DNA of 64,000 nucleotides from Bacteroidales bacterium (GTDB lineage: Bacteria > Bacteroidota > Bacteroidia > Bacteroidales > UBA932), in contig JAFPWG010000012.1 of assembly GCA_017395045.1 (NCBI GenBank), positions 62,001-126,000 on the forward strand. Reading direction: 5' to 3'. Positions within the stretch are counted from its first letter, which is position 1. Each line of letters begins with the position of its first letter. Both the position numbers and the translations under genes were made by a program. Positions 1 through 8,648 of the stretch are shown here, one piece after another. The notes under the pieces were generated by a model. The model was given only the letters and a program-made list of their open reading frames with translations. It did no database searches and was not told where the DNA came from.

Positions 1-1743
1 CGGATCGGCCTTGATCACCTGGTCCACGGGACGTTCGGCGAAGGGCTTCGAGAGGTCTTTCGGCGTGGTGAAATGGTCGGCGTTCAGGTAGCGCTTGCCC
101 ACCGTGAAAAGATTCACCAGAACCAGGGCGCACACGGCGACCCCGGCGATGACCTTGCGCACCGGCTTGTCCTTGGGCAGGACGGCCCAGAGGAGAAGGC
201 CCCACGACACGGCGATCAGGATGAAGGAGACGAGGGCGTCCTGCCGCAGGAGGGCGATGCGGTCGGCCTGGAAAGCCTCCACCAGGACATCCTGCTGGCC
301 CGCATCAGAGGCCGCCGTAAAGTCGCCCGCGAGCGAAGGGATCAGCGCGAACAGGAGACACAGGCCGCCCGTAAGCGCGAAGGCGATGCCGCTCTTCTTC
401 AGGAAATTCTTCCGGTCCACGCCGCCCTTGACGATCCGGTCCAGGACCAGGAAACCCAGCACGGGCAGCGTCACCTGCAGGACAACGAGCGCCATGGACA
501 CCGTCCGGAACTTGTTATACAGCGGCAACACGTTGAAACACAGCTTGGTAAAAGCCATGAAATGGTTGCCCACGGCCATCAGGACCGCGAGGACGGTGCC
601 CGCCACGATCCACCATTTTTCCTTCCCCTTATACAGGAACAGGCCCAGAACGAAGAGGAACACCGTGATGGCTCCCATATACATCGGCCCGGCCGTGAAA
701 GGCTGGGGGCCCCAATACAAGGGAAGCGCCTTGGCGATTTCGCGCGTCCCGGACTGCCCCGCCCGCTTGAGGAGTTTGATGGTCTCCGACTTTGCCGGGT
801 CCACGGCCTGCGCCGAGGATCCGCCGTTGAAGTTCGGGATCATCAGGTTGGGCAGCTCCTCCCAGCCATAGGACCAGGAAGTCGCATAGTCCAGGTCCAG
901 GCCGCCGCCCTTGACGGCACCGTCCGTGGTCAGTTCCGAGCCGCCGCGCATGGTATTCGGGGTATATTTCGCCAAAGGCAGGAGCTTGTTCACGTTCGTG
1001 GCGATACCCACCCCGCCGACAACCAGCAGAAGGGCCGATGCAATGAAGAAACGGCCGAGACGGTCCTTGTGCTTCACCAGGATGTCGATGAACTCCACCA
1101 GCGCATACAGCATCACCAGGATGGCAAGATAATACGTAATCTGCTGATGGTTCGCCTTGATCTGCAGGCTCAGGGCCACGCCGAACAGGACGGCCCCCAG
1201 GATGGTCTTGAAGATCCAGCGGTCCTTCTTCTCCGTGCTGCGGTAGGTATAGACCAACGCGGCCAGCACCCAGGGGAAGAAGGCGATGGCCTGCATCTTC
1301 GTGTTATGCCCCACCTGGATGATCTGGAAATTGTATGAACAAAAGGCCACGGCGACGGCTCCGCCCAGGGCCAGCGGCCAGCTGATTCCCAGCGAGAGCA
1401 TCAGCAGGAACGCACCCAGGAGGGCGATGAACAGATAGGTTGCAGGCCGCTTGCCGGTCAGGAGCAGGTCGTAAACCGCCTGCGTGTAATCTCCGCCGTT
1501 CTGGGTGGAGATGGCCGTCGTGGGCATTCCCCCGAACATGGAATCCGTCCAGTACGTCGGGTCGTCCGGGTGTTCAAGATTCCACGCCGTCATCTCGCGC
1601 GACATCCCCAGATATCCTGATATGTCGCTCTGGTTCACGATCTTCCCGTCCAGCACCTGCGGCACGAATCCGTAACTGAGCGCCAGGAAAAAGGCGATGG
1701 CCCCGAGGGCGATCCCGATCTTCTTCAAGAGTTTCTTGTCCAT
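1..1743 (-). CDS. YfhO-family polytopic membrane protein (C-terminus beyond the window)
   Basis: Only the first 581 residues are present; the frame runs off the left edge with no stop. The ATG at 1743 sits three bases after the stop of the upstream glycosyltransferase gene, so the two are almost certainly co-transcribed. The product starts MDKKLLKKIG, followed by a hydrophobic segment, a soluble loop containing GKIVNQSDISGY and the pattern YWTDSMFGGMPT, and then many hydrophobic spans separated by short charged loops. That layout is typical of Bacteroidota proteins annotated as YfhO-family. In Bacillus, YfhO glycosylates lipoteichoic acid; the role in Bacteroidota is not established. Pairing with a glycosyltransferase suggests lipid-linked sugar transfer at the membrane, which is inference. 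The family call rests on recognition of the N-terminal pattern and topology, not on an alignment. Confidence 0.8.
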   Translation of the reverse strand, partial: MDKKLLKKIGIALGAIAFFLALSYGFVPQVLDGKIVNQSDISGYLGMSREMTAWNLEHPDDPTYWTDSMFGGMPTTAISTQNGGDYTQAVYDLLLTGKRPATYLFIALLGAFLLMLSLGISWPLALGGAVAVAFCSYNFQIIQVGHNTKMQAIAFFPWVLAALVYTYRSTEKKDRWIFKTILGAVLFGVALSLQIKANHQQITYYLAILVMLYALVEFIDILVKHKDRLGRFFIASALLLVVGGVGIATNVNKLLPLAKYTPNTMRGGSELTTDGAVKGGGLDLDYATSWSYGWEELPNLMIPNFNGGSSAQAVDPAKSETIKLLKRAGQSGTREIAKALPLYWGPQPFTAGPMYMGAITVFLFVLGLFLYKGKEKWWIVAGTVLAVLMAVGNHFMAFTKLCFNVLPLYNKFRTVSMALVVLQVTLPVLGFLVLDRIVKGGVDRKNFLKKSGIAFALTGGLCLLFALIPSLAGDFTAASDAGQQDVLVEAFQADRIALLRQDALVSFILIAVSWGLLLWAVLPKDKPVRKVIAGVAVCALVLVNLFTVGKRYLNADHFTTPKDLSKPFAERPVDQVIKADP

Positions 1744-1746
1744 AGT

Positions 1747-3078
1747 CTATTTGCTTTGGCCCGATACTTTGTCCAGCAGGGCGGCGAGTTCGCGGGTAAG
1801 GTTCCGGCGGGAGAAGCGGGTGATGTCCCCGGCCACGGGCGGCACGCCGCCGGCCCGGAACTGTTCCCACGCCTGGTCAAGGAAAGCGCGCATCGCAGGG
1901 GCATTGTCCCAGCCGGCCGTAATGCCGGCGCCCGTGTCGGCGAGGACGCGGGCCATGGCCCCGTCTTCCTGGCCGATGCCGAGGACCGGCCGCCGCGAAG
2001 CGAGATATTCGAACAGTTTCCCGGGAAGGATGGGCCGGTACTCCGGATCGTTGCGCAAGGGGAGCAGGAGGAAAGAGGCGGCCATCTGCTCGCGTACGGC
2101 AGCCAGATGGTCCCGGTAGCCCAGGTCCACGACGCAGTCCCGGAGCCCGGCCGCCGCGATGGCGTCGTACACCTCGCGGTCCACCTTGCCCACCAGTCTC
2201 AGGCGCAGGGCAGCCTGGAAAGACGCGTCCTCCCGCGCCTTGTCTCCCAGGACTTTCCAGAAAACGAGCGGATTGCCGTCGGCGGCCAACAGGCCCGTGT
2301 GGACGATGTTGAAGAAGCCGTCCGGGTCCACGGTCTGGTCAAAGTCACCGCCGTCGTAGCCATTGGTGATCATCGCCACGGGTGTGGACGTCTGCGCCTG
2401 GAACTCCTCCTGCACGAGCGGCGTGACGGCCAGCACGGTGGAGCATTCGTCCAGTACGGACTGTTCCATGGCACGGAGCCTCCGCCAAGTGCCTTTCGAC
2501 AGCGGCAGGTGCTTGAGATAATACATCCGGGTCCACGGGTCGCGGAAATCAGGGATCCACGGAATCCCCAGTTCCTTGTGCAGCCGCTGCCCGATCAGGT
2601 GCATCGAATGGGGCGGACCTGTCGTAACGATCACATCGACAGGATGTTCCGTCAAATACTTTTTCAGAAAACGCACGCTTGGGCGCACCCAGCCCACGCG
2701 GGGGTCGGGCACGAACACGTTGCCGCGGATCCACAGCGACAGGCGCTGCTTGAAAGTCTTGCGGCCGCTGGAGATTTCCGTGACGGCCCCGCCGGCGGCG
2801 CCCGCCGTGAGGGTTTTCATGTCCGTCGACGCCCCCTTGCCCATCAGCTTACGGTAGAGGTTGTAAGGCTCGGTGATAGGACGGCGGATGATTTCCGTCG
2901 TATGGGGGATTTCCCCCTCCAGGGTCCGGTCCACGGCTGTGTACTCCGGATTCTCGGGAGTATAGATGACCGGCTTCCAGCCCTCCTGGGGAAGGTATTT
3001 GGCGAACTTGACCCAGCGCTGCACGCCGGAACCTCCGGACGGCGGCCAGTAATAGGTGATGACGAGCACGCGTTTCAT
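1747..3078 (-). CDS. Glycosyltransferase, GT-B fold (GT4-like)
   Basis: This is a 443-residue protein. The N-terminus reads MKRVLVITYYWPPSGGSGVQR, a pattern common in Bacteroidota family 1/4 glycosyltransferases, with a glycine-rich loop after the first strand. The C-terminal half has the donor-binding type segment LPGKLFEYLASRRPVLGIG followed by ADTGAGI. Such enzymes move a sugar from a nucleotide donor to a lipid or glycan acceptor on the cytoplasmic side; the substrate cannot be read from the sequence. It is the first gene of a two-gene operon with the YfhO-family gene. The start at 3078 is supported by a TAACTTTG -7 element ending six bases upstream, so the message may be leaderless. It is divergent from mutS. 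Confidence 0.87.
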   Translation of the reverse strand: MKRVLVITYYWPPSGGSGVQRWVKFAKYLPQEGWKPVIYTPENPEYTAVDRTLEGEIPHTTEIIRRPITEPYNLYRKLMGKGASTDMKTLTAGAAGGAVTEISSGRKTFKQRLSLWIRGNVFVPDPRVGWVRPSVRFLKKYLTEHPVDVIVTTGPPHSMHLIGQRLHKELGIPWIPDFRDPWTRMYYLKHLPLSKGTWRRLRAMEQSVLDECSTVLAVTPLVQEEFQAQTSTPVAMITNGYDGGDFDQTVDPDGFFNIVHTGLLAADGNPLVFWKVLGDKAREDASFQAALRLRLVGKVDREVYDAIAAAGLRDCVVDLGYRDHLAAVREQMAASFLLLPLRNDPEYRPILPGKLFEYLASRRPVLGIGQEDGAMARVLADTGAGITAGWDNAPAMRAFLDQAWEQFRAGGVPPVAGDITRFSRRNLTRELAALLDKVSGQSK

Positions 3079-3084
3079 AACTCA

Positions 3085-3092
3085 CAAAGTTA
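3085..3092 (-). promoter_or_regulatory. -7 element of the glycosyltransferase/YfhO operon, six bases from the ATG
   Basis: On the minus strand this reads TAACTTTG, a full match to the Bacteroidota TAnnTTTG element. Only six bases separate it from the ATG at 3078, so transcription would start at or next to the start codon. I see no clear -33 TTTG at the expected distance. Confidence 0.6.
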
Positions 3093-3104
3093 ATAAAATT
3101 ATCG

Positions 3105-3112
3105 TATCTTTG
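3105..3112 (+). promoter_or_regulatory. -7 promoter element of mutS
   Basis: TATCTTTG fully matches TAnnTTTG. It lies 25 bases before the mutS ATG at 3138, which gives an ordinary short leader. It is back to back with the divergent glycosyltransferase promoter. Confidence 0.65.
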
Positions 3113-3137
3113 TATGATTCGAATTTAGCAGGACAGT

Positions 3138-5768
3138 ATGGCGAAAATAGCGGAAGACACCCCCCTGATCAGGCAGTTTTTCGAGGTGAAGGCACAGCAC
3201 CCCGAAGCGCTCCTGCTATACCGCGTGGGGGACTTCTACGAAACCTATTCGGACGACGCCGTCACGGCGTCCCGGGTGCTGGGGCTCGTGCAAACGAAGA
3301 AATCCAATGGTGACAAGGGGCCCATCCCCATGGCCGGATTCCCGCACCACGCCATCGAGAACTATCTCACCAAACTCGTCCGCGCCGGATTCAAAGTGGC
3401 CATTTGCGACCAGCTGGAGGATCCGAAGTTCGCCAAGAAACTCGTCAAGCGCGGGGTGACGGAAATCGTCACGCCGGGCATCTCCTTCGGCGAGAACATG
3501 CTGGAAATCAAGGAGAACAATTTCCTTTGCGGCCTGGCCTTCGAAAAGGACCAGTGCGGAGCCGCGTTCCTGGACGTGTCCACGGGACAGTTCCAGGTGG
3601 CGCAGGGCTCGCTCGATTATGTCGGCACGCTGCTGGGATCGCTCTCCCCGAAGGAACTCGTCGTTCCCCGCAGCTGCGAAAGGGGCGTGAAGGAACGCTT
3701 CGGCGACTATTATACCACCAGCCTGGACGAATGGGCCTTCGTGTATGACGCGGCCGTGGAGAAACTGAAACGGCAGCTCCGCGTGGACAGCCTGAAGGGC
3801 TTCGCCGTGGACACCATGCCCCTCGGGCTCTGTGCCGCCGGCGCCCTGATGGTTTACCTGGAGCAGACGCAGCACGTCGGACTCCGGAACATCTCCACGC
3901 TCAGCCGCATCGACGAGGCCAAGTGCGTGTGGATGGACCAGTTCACCCTCCGCAACCTGGAAGTTTTCCAGAGCGCGGCGGGGCGCGAAGGCGTGTCGCT
4001 GGTGGAAACCATCGACCGCTGCTCCTCGCCGATGGGCGCGCGCCTCCTGCGCAGCACCCTGGCGATGCCCATCCTGGACCGGAAAGAGCTGGAGGGCCGC
4101 TACGACGTCGTCCAGTATTTTATCGAGCATCCCGACGACCTGCTCCTGGTGCAGGAAGCGCTCGGCAAAATGGGCGACCTGGACCGCATCCTGGGGCGCA
4201 TCGCCAACGGGAAGGCCGCCCCTCGCGAGGTGCTGCAGCTCAGCCGCGGCCTCGCGCAGATGGCCCCGCTCCGGGAGCTTTGCTCCGGCAAGGGCTGCGA
4301 TGCGCTGGACAAGCTTGTCAAGGGCCTGGTCAACTGCGAGAAACTCCTGAAGGAAATCGTCTGGACCCTGGATCCCGATCCGGCCGCCCAGATCGGCAAG
4401 GGACCTGTCATCGCCGAGGGCGTGGACGAGCAGCTGGACGAACTCCGGGGACTCTCCGGCAGCGGCAAGGACTACCTCCTCCAGATGCAGCAGCGGGAGG
4501 CCGAACGCACCGGCATCCCCTCGTTGAAAATCGCTTACAACAACGTTTTCGGATACTATATCGAAGTCCGTAACACCTTTAGGGACAAGGTCCCGCCCGA
4601 GTGGATCCGCAAGCAGACGCTCGTGAGCGCCGAACGCTACATCACCGAGGAGCTGAAGGAATACGAGGAAAAGATCGTCACGGCCGAAAGCCGCATCTAC
4701 GAAATCGAGACGCGCATCTTCGCGACCCTCATCGCCCATATCCAGGACGGCATCACGGCCATCCAGAGGAACAGCCGCATCCTCGCGAAGCTGGACCTGC
4801 TCGCGGGTTTTGCCGAACAGGCAGCCGAGCGACATTACTGCCGGCCGGAAATCAATGATTCCCTGGTCCTTGACATCAAAGCCGGGCGCCATCCCGTCAT
4901 CGAGACGCTCATGAAGGCGGGCGAGCAGTATGTGCCCAATGACGTGTACCTAGACTCCAAGTCGCAGCAGATCATCATCCTGACGGGTCCCAACATGGCG
5001 GGTAAGTCCGCCCTCCTGCGGCAGACGGCCCTCATCGTCCTGATGGCGCAGACGGGGTCCTTCGTCCCCGCCGACGCAGCAAAGATCGGATACTTCGACA
5101 AGATATTCACCCGCGTGGGTGCGACGGACAACATCTCCCGCGGCGAGTCCACCTTCATGGTGGAGATGCTGGAGACAGCGATGATCCTCCACAACCTCAG
5201 CGCCCGCTCGCTGGTCCTCCTGGACGAAATCGGCCGGGGAACCTCCACCTACGACGGTATGTCCATCGCCCGCGGCATCGTAGAGTACATCCACGAATGC
5301 GGCAAGGGCGCGAAGACCCTCTTTGCCACGCATTATCACGAACTGAACGACCTGGAGGGCATTTTCCCGCGCGTGAAGAACTTCCATGTGACGGTCAAGG
5401 AAGTGGGGCGCGAAGTCATCTTCCTGCGCAAGATCAAGGAGGGCGGTTCGGCCCACAGCTTCGGTATCCACGTGGCCCGGATGGCGGGCATGCCCGCTCC
5501 GGTGCTGGAAAGCGCCGAGCGCACGCTGAAGGCCCTGGAGAACAGCCAGGCCCTGGAGCGCGCCGGCGCCCTCACTCCCGTCAAGCCGCACAACACCAAG
5601 GAAGGCCGCGTGGAAAAAGACGGCACCCTCCAACTGTCCATGTTCCAACTGGACGACCCCCTGCTGGAGTCCCTGAGGGACCGCCTCAAAGGCCTGGACC
5701 TCAACAACATGACCCCTCTCCAAGCCTTCGATGCCCTGCGGGCCATGAAAGACGAGCTGGGGGTTTAG
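3138..5768 (+). CDS. mutS: DNA mismatch repair ATPase MutS
   Basis: This 876-residue protein has the usual length for MutS1. The mismatch-reading motif GDFYE is at residues 31-35, with the Phe and Glu that contact the mispaired base. The connector, lever and clamp domains follow. The C-terminal ABC-type ATPase has Walker A GPNMAGKS near residue 617 and Walker B/signature DEIGRGTSTYDG near residue 697, then an ATHYHEL switch segment. It binds mismatches as a dimer and recruits MutL. No mutL is present in the window. Transcribed alone from its own promoter, it ends at a strong hairpin terminator before the convergent alkaline phosphatase gene. Confidence 0.98.
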   Translation: MAKIAEDTPLIRQFFEVKAQHPEALLLYRVGDFYETYSDDAVTASRVLGLVQTKKSNGDKGPIPMAGFPHHAIENYLTKLVRAGFKVAICDQLEDPKFAKKLVKRGVTEIVTPGISFGENMLEIKENNFLCGLAFEKDQCGAAFLDVSTGQFQVAQGSLDYVGTLLGSLSPKELVVPRSCERGVKERFGDYYTTSLDEWAFVYDAAVEKLKRQLRVDSLKGFAVDTMPLGLCAAGALMVYLEQTQHVGLRNISTLSRIDEAKCVWMDQFTLRNLEVFQSAAGREGVSLVETIDRCSSPMGARLLRSTLAMPILDRKELEGRYDVVQYFIEHPDDLLLVQEALGKMGDLDRILGRIANGKAAPREVLQLSRGLAQMAPLRELCSGKGCDALDKLVKGLVNCEKLLKEIVWTLDPDPAAQIGKGPVIAEGVDEQLDELRGLSGSGKDYLLQMQQREAERTGIPSLKIAYNNVFGYYIEVRNTFRDKVPPEWIRKQTLVSAERYITEELKEYEEKIVTAESRIYEIETRIFATLIAHIQDGITAIQRNSRILAKLDLLAGFAEQAAERHYCRPEINDSLVLDIKAGRHPVIETLMKAGEQYVPNDVYLDSKSQQIIILTGPNMAGKSALLRQTALIVLMAQTGSFVPADAAKIGYFDKIFTRVGATDNISRGESTFMVEMLETAMILHNLSARSLVLLDEIGRGTSTYDGMSIARGIVEYIHECGKGAKTLFATHYHELNDLEGIFPRVKNFHVTVKEVGREVIFLRKIKEGGSAHSFGIHVARMAGMPAPVLESAERTLKALENSQALERAGALTPVKPHNTKEGRVEKDGTLQLSMFQLDDPLLESLRDRLKGLDLNNMTPLQAFDALRAMKDELGV

Positions 5769-5810
5769 GAAAAAGCCGGAAAAAGATAACGTAGAATATT
5801 GATAAGATTT

Positions 5811-5842
5811 GGGGACGACTGTCTGTCGTCCCCTCTTTTTTA
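5811..5842 (+). terminator. Rho-independent terminator of mutS
   Basis: A perfect 9-bp stem, GGGGACGAC (5811-5819) with GTCGTCCCC (5825-5833), encloses a 5-base loop and is followed by TCTTTTTTA. It sits between the convergent mutS and alkaline phosphatase genes, and the T-run serves the plus strand. Confidence 0.88.
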
Positions 5843-7258
5843 TCAGTCCCGTTTGTAACCGGCCAGGGCGGCGATCGTCGGCGCGATCTCCGTGTTGTCC
5901 CGGATACCGACGAAGGCCTCCTGCCCTTTTCCTTTCACGTACAGGCCCACGGGAGAACCCGAGTGGGAGCCATAGCTCCATTGGTAACCAGCAGCCTTGT
6001 CCAGGTAAATCACCGCTTCGGATACCATCTTCGAATTCACAGAATAGAGGTTGACGGTTTCCAGGTTGCGGTTGCCACCCTTTCCGAAGGTCTGCTCATA
6101 GATGTCCTTCAGGCCGGCCTCGGACCTGGCACTCACGGGAACGCTGTCCCAAAGACCTAAATGCTTTGCAAAGAAGGCCTTGACCTGTTCCCAGGAGGGC
6201 GCCTTGTAGGGTTTGTCGTCCGGGAAGAACTCCTCGCGGAAGAGTTCGGTGAGCACGGATGCAGAGGCTTTCTGGGCGGCGAGCAATTCCGGATGCATCT
6301 CGTACTGACCTGCACCCAGCATCAGACCGCCGGTCTCATGGTCGGCCGTAATGACGATGAGCGTCTCGTCGGGATGTTTCTCATAGAAAGCAAGCACGAC
6401 GTCGATAGCGGACGCGAAGTCCGTCAGTTCCTGGAAGCAGGCGGCGGCGTCATCGCTGTGGCCGCCGTAATCGATCTTGCCACCCTCGATCATGAAGAAG
6501 AATCCTTTCTTGCCGAAACGGGCGTCCAGATAGTCGATCCCCGCCTGGACGAAGTCGGACAAGGTGGTGTCATCCTCCTTCCTGTCAATGGCATAGGGAA
6601 GGTCCACCTCGTCCTTGCCGCTCAGGCACAGGACGCGCCCCTCGACAGAAGCAACCCCGTCGAACGACGGTCCGTGGAGAACGGTGATGCCTGCTTCCCG
6701 GGCCAGGTTCTCAAAGTAAGCCCCGTCGTGACCGGTACCCTTTTCCGTGATGATTCCGGCACCGGCGGCAAAATCCACGGGCGTTTCAATATACTGGGTA
6801 ACGATGGTCTCGTAGTTGCGGCGCTTTTCCGTATGGGCCACGAAACAGGCCGGCGTAGCGTGGTTGATGCCCACGGATGTCGCGATGCCAACTCCGTATC
6901 CGGCAGCACGTGCCCAGTCCGCCACGGACGAGACAGCAACGGTGTCCGCATTCACGCCGATGGCGCTGTTATAGGTCTTCACCCCGCTGGAGAGGGCGGT
7001 CCCGCCGGCAGCGGAATCCGTAACCAGCGACGAGGACGACACGGTGGTGACGAAGCCCCGCACCGGGAAGTGGGCGAAATTGATTTCCTCCGGACCGTAG
7101 CCGGTTCCCTGGTTGTACAATTCGGTGCCAATCACCTCGTTGATGCCCATGCCGTCTCCGATCAGATAAAACACATACTTGACCTGCGGTTTCTGTCCAC
7201 AGGCGCTCAGTCCCAGCATCAAAGCCGTGACAATCAGGGTTTTCAGGGTCTGTTTCAT
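5843..7258 (-). CDS. Alkaline phosphatase, PhoA superfamily, lipoprotein
   Basis: This is a 471-residue protein. The N-terminal signal ends in LGLSAC, a lipobox, so it is probably lipid-anchored on the periplasmic side or at the cell surface. IGDGMG near residue 34 carries the first metal-binding Asp. VTDSAAGGTAL holds the phosphorylated Ser of the DSA motif. IEGGKIDYGGHSDD and TADHETGG supply further zinc ligands. This is the full PhoA-family metal set, so it should hydrolyse phosphomonoesters. It is the last gene of a minus-strand run, 28 bases after a sodium symporter gene. It may use the upstream thyA promoter, which would be an odd mixture of functions. Confidence 0.93.
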   Translation of the reverse strand: MKQTLKTLIVTALMLGLSACGQKPQVKYVFYLIGDGMGINEVIGTELYNQGTGYGPEEINFAHFPVRGFVTTVSSSSLVTDSAAGGTALSSGVKTYNSAIGVNADTVAVSSVADWARAAGYGVGIATSVGINHATPACFVAHTEKRRNYETIVTQYIETPVDFAAGAGIITEKGTGHDGAYFENLAREAGITVLHGPSFDGVASVEGRVLCLSGKDEVDLPYAIDRKEDDTTLSDFVQAGIDYLDARFGKKGFFFMIEGGKIDYGGHSDDAAACFQELTDFASAIDVVLAFYEKHPDETLIVITADHETGGLMLGAGQYEMHPELLAAQKASASVLTELFREEFFPDDKPYKAPSWEQVKAFFAKHLGLWDSVPVSARSEAGLKDIYEQTFGKGGNRNLETVNLYSVNSKMVSEAVIYLDKAAGYQWSYGSHSGSPVGLYVKGKGQEAFVGIRDNTEIAPTIAALAGYKRD

Positions 7259-7286
7259 TATCTTGTCATTTTAGTATGCATAAAAC

Positions 7287-8648
7287 CTACAGGACCAGGT
7301 TCGTCACGAATACGACGGCGATTCCCACGGGGGCGACATACCGGAGCAGGAACCACACGAAGTTGAACAGGCGGACGTTTCCCTTGAGAGTTCCTCCGTT
7401 CGTGAATTCGTCGAAAACGTCGGGGCGGGCCATTTTCCAGCCCACAAACAGAGTGAACAGCAGGCCGCCGGCCGGCAGGAGCCAGTCGGAGCACAGCTTG
7501 TCCAGGAAGTCGAAGATGCTGTTGCCCAGGAGCTTAACCTCCGCCAGCGGACCGAAGGAGAGGCTGCAGAGCACGCCCACCGTCCAGGCAAAGGCGGTGA
7601 TGGCCAGTACGGCTGTGGCTCGCTTGAGGCCCTTTTCCTCCGTCAGGTAAGCGACGCCCACCTCCATCATCGAGATGGCGGACGTCAGGGCCGCCACGAG
7701 GATGGTCAGGAAGAAGACGATGGCGATGGCTGCGCTGAGCCAGGGGGCGCCTGCTCCCATCTTGTTGAATATGAACGGCAAAGTGTCGAAGACCAGGCCG
7801 GGACCGGCGCCGGGGGCGATGCCCGCGGCGAATACGGCCGGCATCACGGCGAAGCCCGCCAGGATCGCGAACAACAGGTCGGAGACCGCCGTACCGACGC
7901 CAGACAGGAATATGTTCTCGTCCTTACGCATGTATGAGGCGTAAGTCAGGATAGTGCCGACGCCCAGGGAAAGCGAGAAGAAGGCCTGCCCCATCGCGGC
8001 TGCGACTGCGTGCGCATCGACCTTGGAGAAATCCGGTTTGACCAGGTAGGCGACGCCCTCCTTCGCCCCCGGAAGGGTGACGGAATAGATGGCGATGACG
8101 ACGATCAGCACGAACAGGACCGGCATCGTCACTTTGGTAAACCGCTCGATTCCCCGCTTGACCCCGGCCAGGACGATGCCCGCAACCAGGAGCATGAAGA
8201 TGGTATGGACCGCGATCGGCCCGCCCGAAGAAGAGATGAAGGCCCCGAAGAAGCCCTGGATACGCTCCGGCGGCGTGTTCGTAAAGTCCAGGCACACAGC
8301 CTTGTACAGGTATTCCACCGACCAGCCTCCCACGACGCTGTAATAGCTCAGGATGATAATAGGGGCGAAAACGGTCAGCAAGCCCAGCCACTTCCATCCC
8401 GTTCCGGGGGCAAGTTTCTCCATCGCCCCGAACGTGCCCTGGCGGCTGCGGCGGCCGATAATGGTTTCTGCAAAGAAAATGGGAAGCACCAGCACGAAAC
8501 TGGCGACCATGTACAGGATGATAAAAGCCGCGCCACCGTGCTCACCCACCATGTACGGGAAGCGCCAGATGTTCCCCAGGCCCACGGCCGATCCGGCCAT
8601 GGCCATGATCACCGCAAAGCGGCTGCCGAAATGTTCGCGCTCACTCAT
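7287..8648 (-). CDS. Sodium-dependent transporter, NSS/SNF family (second copy)
   Basis: A 453-residue protein if started at the ATG at 8648; an upstream in-frame start exists, but it lies inside the preceding gene. The ATG overlaps the upstream stop as ATGA, which supports this start and translational coupling. The TM1 signature GSAVGLGNIWRFPYMVGEHG is the unwound Na+/substrate-binding segment of LeuT-type transporters. About 11-12 hydrophobic segments follow, including the SYYSVVGGWSVEYL region of TM3. Substrates are usually amino acids or similar amines, but none can be assigned here. It is a paralogue of the gene directly upstream, with near-identical layout, so tandem duplication is likely. 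Confidence 0.93.
   Translation of the reverse strand: MSEREHFGSRFAVIMAMAGSAVGLGNIWRFPYMVGEHGGAAFIILYMVASFVLVLPIFFAETIIGRRSRQGTFGAMEKLAPGTGWKWLGLLTVFAPIIILSYYSVVGGWSVEYLYKAVCLDFTNTPPERIQGFFGAFISSSGGPIAVHTIFMLLVAGIVLAGVKRGIERFTKVTMPVLFVLIVVIAIYSVTLPGAKEGVAYLVKPDFSKVDAHAVAAAMGQAFFSLSLGVGTILTYASYMRKDENIFLSGVGTAVSDLLFAILAGFAVMPAVFAAGIAPGAGPGLVFDTLPFIFNKMGAGAPWLSAAIAIVFFLTILVAALTSAISMMEVGVAYLTEEKGLKRATAVLAITAFAWTVGVLCSLSFGPLAEVKLLGNSIFDFLDKLCSDWLLPAGGLLFTLFVGWKMARPDVFDEFTNGGTLKGNVRLFNFVWFLLRYVAPVGIAVVFVTNLVL

Noticed and set aside
1756-3093. A 445-codon plus-strand frame over the glycosyltransferase gene
   Set aside because: It is an antisense shadow; the minus-strand product has a family N-terminus and donor-site motifs.
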